Notes: generated from the letters alone by a model not told the origin. 64,000 bases of DNA from Pholis gunnellus (GCA_910591455.2 OU342806.1:20232209-20296208), one strand, 5' to 3'; numbered from the stretch's first letter, positions 1-11,747 are shown. Numbers and translations are program-made.

Positions 1-169
1 TTTCCGGTCTCCGTAAACCGGAGCCCGTCTTCTTTCCTTTAATGGCGGTGGACGAACTTTCTGTGGCGGCTTGTTGGCTCAGCATGGCGGGGTGCAGGGC
101 GCCGGACGCCGGGCTGGATCTCAGAGGAGGCGGAGGGTCCAGCTGCTGCTGAGGGGTCTCGGTCGTCAT
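1..169 (-). CDS. foxf2: Foxf2 forkhead transcription factor, N-terminal part (cut by window edge)
   Basis: The minus-strand frame starts at the ATG at 169-167 and runs open for 56 codons and one base to the window edge. It begins MTTETPQQQL and ends GKKTGSGLRRPE, the stretch that in vertebrate FOXF2 leads straight into the forkhead domain, so the DNA-binding domain lies outside the window. The MTTE start and the GLRRPE segment fit FOXF2 better than FOXF1, which has an AGIRRPE-like segment. The region before the domain is low-complexity, with Q, P and S runs, and is shorter than the alanine/serine-rich mammalian one. Foxf2 is a nuclear activator of mesenchymal, vascular and craniofacial programmes (family knowledge). 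The neighbouring foxq1, on the same strand 5.5 kb upstream, supports the assignment. I cannot tell the a from the b paralogue. Confidence 0.9.
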   Translation of the reverse strand, partial: MTTETPQQQLDPPPPLRSSPASGALHPAMLSQQAATESSSTAIKGKKTGSGLRRPE

Positions 170-236
170 TTCAGCTCTGACGTACGACTGGCGTAGAGTG
201 AAGAGAGGGAGGGAGAAAAGACGAGCTCCGAGATGT

Positions 237-257
237 TTTAAAGTAGAAATATATTGG
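237..257 (-). promoter_or_regulatory. Candidate foxf2 core promoter (TATA-like plus CCAAT)
   Basis: Read on the minus strand, an inverted CCAAT (ATTGG at 253-257) is followed by a TTTAAA (237-242), about 70 bases before the foxf2 ATG. This would place transcription start near 205-215 with a 5' UTR of about 40 bases. The motifs are short, so this is a suggestion only. Confidence 0.25.
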
Positions 258-694
258 GATCCAGCGGTCAGTGTCCTTGCAAGCTTGCGTTACACCGCCA
301 GTGGTCCTCAGAATCCCAGTGCAAAATGGAGTGAAATCTGTCTCCCGTTACGCACGACTCTCCCGTTACGCACGGTGCTTCCTTGACGCATGCAGAACGC
401 ACGGCGAGTACGCACTGACAGAGAGAGGAAGAGGAAGAGAAAGGGAGGGGGGTAGGGTAGCTGGTTATTCACTGGAGACTGAGTGTCCAGGGTTTTAGCA
501 CGACACAGGGGCTCCACTGGGTGTCACCGCGGCGCTAAGTGGTGCTGCGTGGCGCGCCGGGTGGCCATCGACCGCCTTAATAATCCCTCAAGTGGAGGAA
601 ACACAAAAAAACCTCGACCTATTGCGCGCAACAGTCCAGCCAAACAAAGCTCGACCACCTATCATTTCATAAATCTTTCTTCCCTCCACGAGAG

Positions 695-718
695 CCCCCC
701 CCCCCCCCCACACACACA
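695..718. repeat. C15 homopolymer followed by short (CA)n
   Basis: Fifteen C residues (695-709) run into a short CA dinucleotide stretch. This is the largest simple repeat in the foxf2 upstream region and could form a G-rich structure on the foxf2 coding strand. Confidence 0.9.
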
Positions 719-1650
719 CCCCACCCCTTCTCCTCATCCGCACTCTGCGCCTGCAAATCTCCCTGTAATCAGTGACGAATAGAGCACCCCCCCCTCCCTT
801 CCTCCACTCTCTTGACAAATCTGGCCCAAGTCCACTTACCGTTCTCAACAGTGTTAAAGCCCCTCATTTTATCCTCTCCTCGCCTTCTTCCTCCCCCTCC
901 CACTCCCTCTGTCCAACTTCGGACTATACACGCAATTAGGCCATCTATCAAACCTCCCCCAGACATCCCAATCAACAGCGCCACACGCCAGACGCACACG
1001 TTTAAAAAACGAGTTTTTCCACCCTCTCTGGTCCTGCATGTATGAAGTCGTGTTTTCAGCCACAGATCATACATTTTCCTGACACGAATAAACCACCACA
1101 GTATGTGCAAAAGGTTCAACTTGCAAAGTGAAGCCATGACGACACATTACATTCACTTTGGCCTACGTGATATCTGCGGCAGATGATACCCAAACGCATC
1201 GCTGCGAAGCAACAAAAAAAAAACAACGCATCGTCTCGTATTATTTGTATTATTTTGCTCATAATTTCCTCCCAAACTGGTCCAGAGGATAACAAAAACA
1301 AACTGTCGCGGAGCCGGGCTGGGGCGAGGAGTGTGAGAGATGGAGAGGTGGTGGTCTTCACCGTGCGTGTGTAAGCGGGGGGTTGCTCTGAGTAAATGAC
1401 TTTGACATGAGTGGAAGCAGGCTTTTTCCATCAAGCCCGGCCCTGGATACCACACACAGCGCGCCAGTGTCAGCTTACCGCCCCGGGCCAGAGCCGGTCC
1501 CATGGGCCCCACGTTCATTAGAGAGAGAAAAGCGAAATTAGGCGAACGGGCGTCGACAGTTTCCTCCCCTATGGAGACATCACACACAGATTTGTCCAAC
1601 ATGATGGAGTTATATATCCCATAAAGGTAGTATCAACATCCGTGTTGCGA

Positions 1651-2074
1651 CGAAGCGGAGATCATTGAAAAAAAAAAAAAAAACATCACTTTGTGTGGCT
1701 GTCACTAAACCGAGATTTTTTTTTGTTCATGCTTGTCACGATTTCTTTTTACTAAACTATTTGTTCTCGTGCATAGATACTATTTCAGCCTATAGTTAAG
1801 TATACGTTTTATTGCTTCTTTTCTTTCTCACAGGCCCAATATGTTTGTACGATATTAAACAAACCACAACACCGTGAAAACTTTGCAGGGAAAAAACACA
1901 GTCACATTTTATTTCACACACTCAAACCTGTGTCTGTGCACGTGTGTTGCCGACACGACCTTTTTAAGTTTAGATATAGCCTGGAGGATTTTCCAAACAA
2001 TAACCAGCAACAACAACCTTTGCACTTTGCACAACAAAGGATATGCGGATAAAATCATTTTCCACCATCACACA

Positions 2075-2168
<94 letters not shown>

Positions 2169-5164
2169 CACGCACACACACAGAGCAGTTTGGAGGAGCT
2201 TAACGGCCCCAGAAATTTCCTGCGACATCAAAACTTATGACCCCCGCCGAGATCAGGATGCCTCGGCTTGCAGAGGGAATCTTTGTTCTGCGAGCGCTTT
2301 GAAGACGGCGCTCCGGCTGCTTTTACGCACCGAGATTATATGAGCTCCTAATTTAGCCTTTTGAAAATATGATGTGATCGGCGGCAACCACGAAAGCTAT
2401 TCGGAGTTGTTTTTGATAGAGGAGTTTGCCTTTGGAGTACGTTCTCGGCTGGAGGCCCATATGAGCCTGTTGCCGACACAATAAGGCCTTCTGTTTGTTT
2501 TCATGTTTAGGCTGAAAGATATTGTTCGTCCCCCATAAAATATTTGGTAGATGCGATTTCGAGAGAGTTTTTTATCGGGCTGTTTGACCGCAGGTAACCT
2601 ATTTCAGGTCATTTTAAAATATATGCGGACGGTTTACGATTATATTACATTTAAATGGAAAAACACAAAATCAGAAGGATTCTCTATTTGTGATTAAAAA
2701 AATACAAATATTTAGAAACAAGTTTTTCCCAAATGGTCAAAAACACAACGTTTGTACATAATAATTAGGGTGGTCTTAAATGGTTTTTACTCTACTTATA
2801 TGTAATATATATAGGCCTGTAATAAACGTGATTCATTGAATAAAACAATAACAAACACCGAGTTCAGCTCCTTTTAATCTAATATTCTTTCGGCCGCTTC
2901 GTCTGTGTTTCCTGTGGCGGTGCCGGGAGCTTTGGAGCTGCCTCTCCGGGAATCTGGGAGGTCAGGCGCGGTTCAGTTTGCCGGAGTGACAGACTGTTTG
3001 GACTTCCTAACATTGTGCCTGCCTTAAAGTTTGGTTTCATAACACCGTGGGCCTTATTTGCACAGCAGCCAGCCCTGGAACAGGCCCGAGTTCCTGCTCC
3101 TGCCGGTGCGGACCGGGGTTGAGACAGGCACCAGTTGAAATGCACATGCAGAGAAAGGCTGTTTACAAATATGAAGGATGCGCGTCATGACAACAAGGAC
3201 GTGAACAATGAGGGGATACCGGGAGCGTTGGAGCTACGCGACCGCCCCCGCAGACAGGTATGCTGTTCCGGCGTTTCACCTGCAGGTTGCAGCATTGTCC
3301 CTGAAAACAGGAGCCAGTCTCACCTGTCACCTGTCAGACTTCTTGGTGCGCTATGAACATAGACCTCGTTGTCTGTTTTCGAAGCCTCAACGTGCATGTG
3401 CATGACGATCAGCAGGGGCACATGAGATGTAGAGTACATACCTGATCAGTGTATAGCCTACTCATTATAAAGGTGTTATCAGAATATGGTCAAATGTTAA
3501 GATGAAAAATAAAAAACAAAATTACAGGCTATTTAGTGTGGAAATGTGCAGGTTCGTATGGACTCATCCATCTGGAGGAGCTCATGTCCAAAACTCCAAC
3601 ATCAGGTTAACAACATTTTATAAATTACTTGAGTTAAGTCATTTGATATATTTTGCGTATGGACGATCAGTTATTTTGAATAATAATTAAAGTGTTACAC
3701 TCGCTTTCCATCAAATTGCATAATAATATCAACAATGATAATTAAGTGGCATCCGTATATTCGGGTTTCATTTTGTGTCCTATCATTTTTCTTATTTTAT
3801 AAATGCATATAGCATTACCTTATTATTTAGCAGCCATGTTTTTGAGGAACACTCTGAGACTGAACGTTTTTTATTCGAGGATTTACAGAATAGTGTTTCA
3901 TTTGAAAATAACCTTTGGGAACTTGTTTTGGAGTCAACAACGGGTTTCTCGTCTTTGTATTGAATTTAGTCGAATGATTTTCTTAAGAACCATACCTGGG
4001 ACTTTACATATGGCTCATGACTGGACCAGAGGCTGATGAGTCTGGGGTCTGTTTCAGGACCGCGGAGAGCAACTGCAGCCTCCTCGGGACATGAGCAGTA
4101 AACAGCCTGCAGGAGTGTTTGGTGTGAGCATGTCATGGAGAATAATATTGTGTGTGAGTATATATCCGAACATGTGAAATACAAATAAATAACATTAATA
4201 TATATAATCAGTACTGAAAGTTGTGTTCAACAAATTCAGTTTACTTTATATTTTGTTTACCTAGTCAGCACTGTGGGCACGTTTCATATCGCATCTTTAT
4301 CAAATGAAGTGGATGGGGCTTTGTTGGAATGAAAGTGTCAATATTTGAATATTTGTTGTCTCTCTTGTTTATTATAAGTTTGTGAAAAACCACTGATCCC
4401 GACATACCATTGCACCAAACACATTTTATTATAGTTAAGTAAACAATACGTGGCATTGTTCATATTGTTATATTGATAAATCAGCAAAAGCATTAATATC
4501 AATAACATCAAAATATGATAAACATTAATAATCATTTAAATAAAACGTTCATTTATGATCAGTACTTCAGGGTAGATATATAGCTATATACATTTTTTGT
4601 GTGAAAGATTTAAATTGTAGCGCCTGAGAAGTAGTTCTTTGTTTGAAATGTAATTGTATGTGACAGGATGTGTTTTTTGGGATCTTTTCAGTCCATGGGC
4701 TTGGCACATGCATGTGCATTACTTTCTAAATAACATGACAATATAACAATAATTTGAACAATCACATTTTTATGTTAAATCCTAATTATTGTATCTGTTA
4801 TTTTAGTTGTTTGCTGTGGTTGTTACTTTTGTTTTTTCCATTTGAATAAGCCGCAAATATTCACATTTTAATTTGGAAAAATCAGTACTGAGGGAATCGG
4901 TGTGAGAGGCAGTATTCTGGGCTTTTATTCTATTGTTTTGATTTTGATGATTATGATTTAGGAGTTAATTTTTAACAGATTATAAACCAACAATTCCCCG
5001 CCCCCCTGGTATTCCCTTTGCAGTACAATCTACCGCAGACCTCTCCTGTTGAACAGGTGTGCGGCCCATTCACTCCCGCCCCCACTGATCTGTACACCTG
5101 CTTCTGATCTCCAACCCTCTCTCTTTCATGTCTGTATAATGAACAGCTCATTGAACATCAGGGT
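1651..5164. other. foxq1-foxf2 intergenic spacer
   Basis: No gene is visible. The spacer is mostly AT-rich, with a long CA microsatellite at 2069-2182. Two less AT-rich, non-repetitive patches stand out: about 2190-2640 and about 2880-3410. They hold no convincing reading frame. They are the best places in the spacer to look for conserved enhancer elements, but this is inference from composition only. Confidence 0.5.
2069..2182. repeat. (CA)n microsatellite
   Basis: This is a nearly pure CA repeat of about 114 bases, with a TA interruption near 2080 and CG interruptions near its right end. It creates spurious poly-TH and poly-VC open frames. Confidence 0.98.
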
Positions 5165-5707
5165 CCCATTGTTTCACGTTTTTATTCATAAAAATACCAG
5201 GCATGCATGAATCAATCTTAAGAAAACATCAGGCATTTCCATGCGTTTCGAGTGCAGCCACGTGATTCTCACCGTAGCTCAGTCAATAATTAGTTTGACA
5301 TATATATACAAGACAATATCCTTTTTTATACAGCAGGTCATACAAAACATGAAAAGAATAAATAGATTAATAGTATTATGTTTCAACATGGCGCTTGGTT
5401 GCCGTTATACAGTGAAAATGACCAAAGAACCATGGATACACTCATGCACTTACACGCACACACACGCACACATACACACACCCACATGCACGCGCAGTGA
5501 AATGTCCTGCGATGACAGCAACTATATTTGCCAAGTCACCAAACAGTTGACAACACGCCATGGTCAATTTTTTTTTCACTGCAGAATGACTTACAGTACA
5601 GACAGAGTCCCAAACAGTACAACAGCTAAAGTACTGAAAGCTAGGAGCGCCCACAAAAGTGCACATCATGGATCAAAACATACAAGTCTGACAACAGTCC
5701 GGGTGCT
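5165..5707 (-). other. foxq1: foxq1 3' untranslated region with poly(A) signal
   Basis: Downstream of the foxq1 stop on the minus strand, the first canonical AATAAA is at 5186-5181 (TTTATT on the plus strand). This predicts a 3' UTR of about 520-545 bases. It carries a short interrupted CA/GC-type repeat (about 5453-5495). A 215-codon plus-strand open frame crosses this UTR and the end of foxq1, and I regard it as a shadow. Confidence 0.55.
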
Positions 5708-6604
5708 TTATGACAGCAAGGAGTCTATATGGAAACCTCGCGCCTTGTTGGGCATCTTGCGCGCGTGGAGAGTGGTCTCAGGTGCAGCCATGCCCGGCGC
5801 TGTATGCTGGAGGTACGTGAGTGCATCCCTGCTGGGCTCTGTGCTGCTGTACGCAGCCTCTGACAGGTACGTGCGCTGTGCCGGGTAGCACAGAGTGTAA
5901 GGCAGTATGTGGGCCCCTGGGGACCAGTAGAGCCGGGGGGCGTGGGTTTCCGCATCGACGTGGCTGTCCTCCCTCCGTTTGAAGGGTGTGCTGAGGATGC
6001 TGTCGATGGCGAAGGAGCTGGAGAACTTGGCCCCCACCCTCTCCTCCGGGGCGGGGAGGCGGGTGTCCTCGCTGAGGATGTCCGGGCTCTCCCGCTCCTT
6101 AGCGGACCTCTTGGCGATGCGCTTCCTCCTGCGGCGGAACACGCCGTCAGCGAAGGTGTACTCGCTGTGTGGGTTGAGCATCCAGTAGTTGTCCTTGCCC
6201 CATGGCCGGGACGGGTCCCGCAGCACTTTGAGAAAGCAGTCGTTGAGTGACAGGTTGTGGCGCACCGAGTTCCTCCAGCCGGTGTAAGTGCCGCGGAAAA
6301 ACGGGAACTTCTTCATCAGGTAGTCGTTGATCTCTGCCAGAGTGAGGCGGCCACTGCTGGACTCCCGGATGGCCATGGCGATGAGGGCGATGTAGGAGTA
6401 AGGAGGTTTGGGTCGGCGGGTGTATGGCTTCCCTTTGCTGCCTTCGCCGGTCTGGGTAACAGGTGCCGGGCTGTTGGCCACGCAGTCCCCGTCCGACCCC
6501 AGCTCGTCTCCGGATAGAGGGGACGGGATTCCCCCCTCTGCGTCCATGCACAACTCCAGCGGCTTCTGCGCGAAGTGATGTGCTGAGAAAACTTCAAGTT
6601 TCAT
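5708..6604 (-). CDS. foxq1: Forkhead box protein Q1 (intronless)
   Basis: The frame of 298 codons runs from ATG (6604-6602) to TAA (5710-5708). The MKLEVF start is the same as in mammalian FOXQ1. Residues about 35-45 carry the conserved ELGSDGDCVANSP segment. The forkhead DNA-binding domain spans about residues 64-160, from RRPKPPYSYIALIAMAI through recognition helix WRNSVRHNLSLND (110-122) to the wing region ending FRRRRKR, and is intact. Two short hydrophobic motifs lie in the C-terminal part: FAIDSIL (198-204) and, at the very end, FHIDSLLS (291-298). Both fit the eh1-type pattern that binds Groucho/TLE corepressors. The protein is about 100 residues shorter than human FOXQ1 because the alanine/glycine/proline-rich linkers are missing. 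It is a nuclear transcription factor acting in epithelial and endodermal development (family knowledge). Being intronless is usual for this gene. Whether it is the a or b copy cannot be decided. Confidence 0.97.
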   Translation of the reverse strand: MKLEVFSAHHFAQKPLELCMDAEGGIPSPLSGDELGSDGDCVANSPAPVTQTGEGSKGKPYTRRPKPPYSYIALIAMAIRESSSGRLTLAEINDYLMKKFPFFRGTYTGWRNSVRHNLSLNDCFLKVLRDPSRPWGKDNYWMLNPHSEYTFADGVFRRRRKRIAKRSAKERESPDILSEDTRLPAPEERVGAKFSSSFAIDSILSTPFKRREDSHVDAETHAPRLYWSPGAHILPYTLCYPAQRTYLSEAAYSSTEPSRDALTYLQHTAPGMAAPETTLHARKMPNKARGFHIDSLLS

Positions 6605-6754
6605 TTTCCCAAAAAGAAGGATGATCTTTAAGCAGCAGAGCAGGTGTAGCAGTCCTGGCAGCAGAAATGACTCTGTGTGTTTGTGTGTTGTAGAGGCTCG
6701 TCTTAAGCGCTGGAGGCACCCTGATCCTCAGTCTGTAGCAGCAGAATACAGATC

Positions 6755-6895
6755 TGTCTCCGGAGACACGCATGTCTTGGTATAATATAATGCCTCGGCA
6801 AGGGACGGCCCACAGGCGGGGTTTCCAGCCCGAATCCATTGAAGCGATTGAGTGATTTAGTGTGTATGTTTACAATTGGACGCTACTGTGACACG
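6755..6895 (-). promoter_or_regulatory. foxq1: Candidate foxq1 promoter
   Basis: On the minus strand, in order towards the gene, there are a forkhead-type site TGTTTAC (written on the plus strand at 6867-6873), an inverted CCAAT box (ATTGG, 6875-6879), a GC-box-like GGCGGGG (6815-6821) and an AT-rich TATA-like TATATTATA (6781-6790). The spacing would place transcription start near 6750-6760, giving a 5' UTR of about 150 bases. The individual motifs are common, and their order and spacing are the only support. Confidence 0.35.
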
Positions 6896-8101
6896 CCAGG
6901 GAAGAAAAAAAAGAGGGCAGGTATGAAAAATAATTAGTCTGTCTGTCCTTTATTTTTCAAAAATATAAAACAATATATACTACTACAGGCAACATTTGAC
7001 AGTTTAAGAAGCACTTTTTTCTGAACATCATTTTGTTCCTATCACATACACTTATTCTGCTCGCTAGATTATTAATCAACAAAAAGTTTTATCAGTTGCC
7101 CCTTTTCTGTCTGGATTCCAGATTCAGGTAAAATGCGTAAAATTAGTCCAAATGCATTTTTTTCTTGATCCGGATTAATATTTCTCCTCTTTACTCGCCT
7201 TTTATGAAAACAAATATCAGAAAAAGACTGCAGACAGAAGAGAGCGGAATACATGGAGAAATAGACAAGGTTTTTACTGCTGTTCACTTCAACCTGTTAC
7301 TCCCTCACAGGCGCTCCGGTGGAACGGGGAAGTAACGCTGACGCACAACTGAAATGAAAGAGATGGGTTTGGATGACTTCCACGTAACGTACAATGAATA
7401 ACAACAATACTCCTCTATTGTTTAATGTATCTGAAAGTATAGGGCGTATTTCTTTTCAGAATCATAGCCTATTTAAAAAAAACACACTGGTTGAGTCCAC
7501 ATAATCCAAATTTCTAATATGAAGAAATTGATTTCTTACCAGGGTCATATCAGCACATGAATTCAGTCCAAGTCTCATCCTTTTGAATGAGAAAGGCTGG
7601 ATCAAGACATTTTTTGGTCCTAGAATTCCTCACTACTGCAGTGAAGGCTGGTGGTTATTTTCCTGGTCAGGCTGCTGGTCTACTGACACGGATGACCTCT
7701 GCTTGTCCCCTCTGGCTTGTTGTGCAGTTAGTAACCAAAACACCAAAAAAAATGAACCAAGAGTTCTTGGTCCAACAAGTTGCCAGTTTGTTTGGTACGA
7801 CTGGTTATAACTGCCCCGCAATACATTCAACTAACAATCAGAGAGTCTCAGTTTATTTGTGTTGAATCTCCAAATGGTTTGTACTTTAGTATATTACTGA
7901 AATTCCCATCATAATGCTTAAACGCTCAAAACTAATGCAGTAAAATATAATTGAAAGTCTTTAGATCATTTCCAAGGTTGGCGCCTCCTGGTGGAAGTAT
8001 CATAAACACAGACTGTAGGTTTAGTGCGTGTGCATTGTGTGATTGCAGTGTATTAGATCCACACAAAAACCTTAAAGAGTGCACACTTAAACATTATTTT
8101 C

Positions 8102-8217
8102 AAGCTATAAACTAAATTATAAGACTGTACAGCGATAAACACATAAAGGCTGGTGTTGGTATTGAAATGTCTTACCAAATTTATAAAAATCTGTATTTTA
8201 TGGTTGAAATGGATCAA
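8102..8217 (+). repeat. Dispersed repeat, copy 1 (partner at 43939-44032)
   Basis: This segment shares an ordered series of words with 43939-44032 in the same orientation: AAGCTATAAAC near the start, GACTGTA in the middle, and CCAAATTTATAAAAATCT followed by a GTTGAAA-containing end. The two copies differ by substitutions and small indels. This is an old interspersed element, family not identified. Confidence 0.6.
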
Positions 8218-10162
8218 TGGGTGCTCCGGAGACGGAGGTGCAAAACCAACAACGCCAAATTAACCTTTTTCTACCCCCCTACTTCTGGCCCCCCCTAGTT
8301 CGGACTACCCCCATCTTCGAACTCAGCCTTCATTCATGATTCATGATCCCAACTAGGGCATGGTTTCATCTCTCAGGCCCTTGCCCACTGCCACACATCA
8401 GGTAGACTTAGGTTAAGACCTGGGGGTGAAGTCACTCTTGAACATATGAGTCATAAATCAATGCCATGTCACATTTGTCTGCAGACGTTTAGGCGACAAG
8501 CACATTTTTGTAGGGAGCGTATAGCTACCCTAACAGGTTTTAAGTAAACTGACATCCCGACACCTGTAAACCAAATGTCTTTCCCACTAACTCTTCTCCT
8601 GCCAACAGCTTTCAGCCAGTTGATGGTGCAGAAAGATGCTGGAGAGTTAACATGAGTTATGAGCTTCGCCTCAGGCCAGTAATAATCATTATCTTTAGCA
8701 CTCCTCCTATCTCAGCTGCTCGGACTTTGCTGGGACCTGAACGACTTAGTGTAAGTTCAACTACACATTGTTCATATAGTCATGTGTGTGCTTCTACACA
8801 GTGTTTATGAAAAGATTCATAGTGGCCCTGTAAGGGATTTTGGGAATTATGCTAAACAAAAACCACATGAAAGACTCCTACAGGAATGAAGATTTTTACA
8901 ATGATACCATATATAAGATCCAGGCTGATCCCAACAGCACTGAGATATGAATCTATATTTGGCATCGTGAGCGGTTTGCATATCTACGTGTTTAAATTTG
9001 ATCGCCTAATTATCACCTTGGTTGTACATGACAGGCATGATTACAGATCTCATCGTACCCAGAGCTGTTGGTGTTTGTGTGAGTGTGGGAACGCAACGGA
9101 ATTCGGAGGGCAAGTCGATAAATTATATGTACATGTACTTGAAGTCTGTCTGTGTTTGACGGCTCCTTTTCTTTTTTTTAAACAATGTTAATCTGTCGGT
9201 TGTCACTTTTCATCTCAGGATTTGAAATGAAAAGTTATGTGTGCTGGATTGTAATGTGTATCGGAATCAGACAGTTTACTGCGGACCTCTGTAAATGTAC
9301 AGTCTGACTCGTTAACGGGGTCACTTGGTGTTTCGTCCATCTTTTAGCCTGTTGTGGTACGTACACATGACTGAAACACTCAATCTTAGGCCTTCTGATT
9401 GAAAAAACATGTAACGTTTCAAACGTCAAAGTTCATGCTTGATCTCGGAGAGAGTGGTTTGACAAAACTCAAGTTCAACGTACGAGCTTTTCCAAGAGCC
9501 TTCGACCATATCGTCTTCATCAGCAGATGGACTTTGCTCAGTTGTCTTGAGATGGATCTGTTGACATTGGCTGTTTAAAGTAGCTTTTAAATCATACCAA
9601 CAGAAGATCCATCTACAACAAACACACTCGATCCACTGATAAGGACCTTGTGATTGAAAGCTGCTGATTGCAGGAGGTTTTGAACAGTATTCTATTTAGT
9701 TGAGGAAAAGTGAGTATAGCTAATGGGTGGATGGACGGCCTGAGAAACCAGAGGTCGTCAAACATCCTCTGATCAAATTCAGATTTTGGAAACAGCTTTC
9801 TTCTCTCAATGTGACATCGCTGCAGCAGCTGGAGAGTTGAAACCAACATGTTTTTGTTGAAACTCAGGAGGCCGACCGCTGTGAGCCTAAAACCAGAGCT
9901 GAGGAAAGCAGCGGCATGCGTGCTATCATTATCACCGACACCGTACAACACTGTGACAAGGCACACTGAGAATGTTACACCGCCGGGCTGGTGGTAGGTG
10001 TGCCTGCGTGTTTTTCTTCTTCTTTGCAGCAGTTTGATGAGGCTGTATTTGATTTCAGCTACTCTGCCAAGGCGGCTACACACACCTGTGCTGGAGTGAT
10101 TTGGTGTGAAAGGCAGCACACCTGTTTTCAGTTTTAATCTCCCACATGGCAATTTGAAATCC

Positions 10163-10205
10163 GAGGTGGAAACACGATTTCCCCACAGGGATCAGTAAAA
10201 TATCA
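10163..10205 (-). mobile_element. Possible LINE/SINE tail remnant
   Basis: The segment contains TTTCCCCACAGGGATCAGTAAA, cited here only as a motif region, which resembles the common fish retroelement 3' end of the form 'ccccattgggatcaataaa'. It is short and degenerate. Confidence 0.3.
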
Positions 10206-11734
10206 TATTGCCATTCTTCTCCGGATATTTGGGTTTATTTCAAAATGATATGACACGGTCCGGATCATCTTTTACCTTCTGGTTCTATTGGAAAATAATA
10301 TATTTATTGCAGTAAAACTGCTTTAATCGCAAGGTCATCAAGGTCAGAGACGTCAAGTCTGCTCAAAAGCAGGACTAGAGGAACACATCACGCTTATACA
10401 ACCTGTTAATGTGTCGCTCCTAAAATTGGTACCTTGTTGTTTAAGCTCACCTCTGATTTAAAGTGTCTCCTTTGAGCAAGAGGAGAAGTCTCTTTTAAGT
10501 GCTGACATGAGTGGAATTCCAGTAATGTAAATTCATCGGGTGAATCCTTTGCAGCTCCAAAAATAGCCCCACCTCTGCGGCGGTCTGTGCTCACACGCTA
10601 ACCCTTGTCTGCATGTCTCTGGATGACTTCTTACCTGTATCTCATCTTTCGTTTCTTTCTTCTCTGTGAGTGAAGGGTGTCCAGCCCCCTATGTCTTTGT
10701 ATAAACAAAGTGCGGGCTGTGGGTGAGCGGGGCAGGGAGGAACTGCAACAAGACGCACTGCGTAGCTGACATTCCCAAGATTCCCTGCAGCCGATCTAGT
10801 CTCTGACAGAGGCTGCTGATAATCGACAAGCTTCATTTGGGCGCACTGTTAGGTACGGCAATGTGTTTACTTCACAGCCAACCTAAAAATCAGACATTCC
10901 ACATCAATTCCACATATTCCTGCACTCAGCACAGTAGGCACCGGTGCAGGGGTTTGTGTATGTGGGTGTATGTTTGTCTGCAGCTGTGCGTCTGCTCAGG
11001 TGTGGGTGTGGAAATGTGTGATATTGCGCATGTGCTTCGGCTAAATAGAAAAGTAAGACGAATGCATTCCATCTAGTTTATTCTTTGAACAGTGATTACT
11101 GTCATTACGCGACAAAGCGGCCCTCTAAACGTTTGCTGCCTGCTTTGTTGTGCGTCTGTAGAATCATACCTTTGTGTTTTCGAAGATAAATGGTGGTGGG
11201 AGAGCCTCATCCATGTAATCAGAAGCACACCTGAACACTTAAGAAGTGACAAACAAGAAGTTCCCACAAAGCTGTTTTGATACATAACGCATGAACTTTC
11301 CCAATTGAATGCACTCACCGGCATCTGCTGCATGTGGCATACAATGTATTGTTGGATACCTGATATAGGCACAGAGACACACATATAGTATGTGCAGTGA
11401 CTCAGAGTTGTCATCAGCCTGGTTTGATGGGCGTAAACTCTGCTGCTTCTGCGTCAGCGATTAATAAATGAAATCTGATGAAATGAAGCAGCGTATCCTC
11501 CAGTCATTTGGCAGCCTTGCGTTGCTATTTTGGGTTTTCCTGCATTCTTACCTGAGGTGCTCACACCCTGCCAGACCAACATGATGAAAAAAATAGATAC
11601 ATATAAATAAACAGAGCCAACAAGCATATAATTAAAGTAATTAAGGATAGAGGTGAAATACAGGTGAGGCACGTGAAAGGCAGCCTGGCACCTCCAGTAC
11701 CTACATCCCATACAAAGGTAGTGATGTCATTTTG

Positions 11735-11747
11735 CCCCCCCCCCCCC
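11735..11747. repeat. C13 homopolymer
   Basis: This is an uninterrupted run of 13 C residues just before the degenerate minisatellite. Confidence 0.9.

Larger units (their letters stand above)
170..1650. promoter_or_regulatory. GC-rich foxf2 upstream region
   Basis: The 1.5 kb upstream of foxf2 is visibly richer in G, C and CpG than the following sequence, especially at 1-600 and 1280-1560, as expected for a CpG-rich promoter of a developmental regulator. It also carries a purine-rich run (about 418-460), a 15-C tract at 695-709 joined to a short CA run, and several C-rich patches near 785-905. Open frames on both strands here are low-complexity and match no family I know. Confidence 0.5.

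Noticed and set aside
1970..2240. Poly-TH and poly-VC open frames
   Set aside because: They are translations of the CA microsatellite; the same holds at 24.6, 25.2, 52.4 and 57.2 kb.
5241..5888. Plus-strand 215-codon open frame over the foxq1 3' UTR and C-terminus
   Set aside because: It is antisense to a clear forkhead gene, crosses a CA-type repeat and has no family resemblance. It is a shadow of foxq1 codon structure at one end and chance at the other.
5909..6597. Several other open frames on both strands inside foxq1
   Set aside because: They overlap the intact Foxq1 frame and owe their openness to its GC-rich codons.
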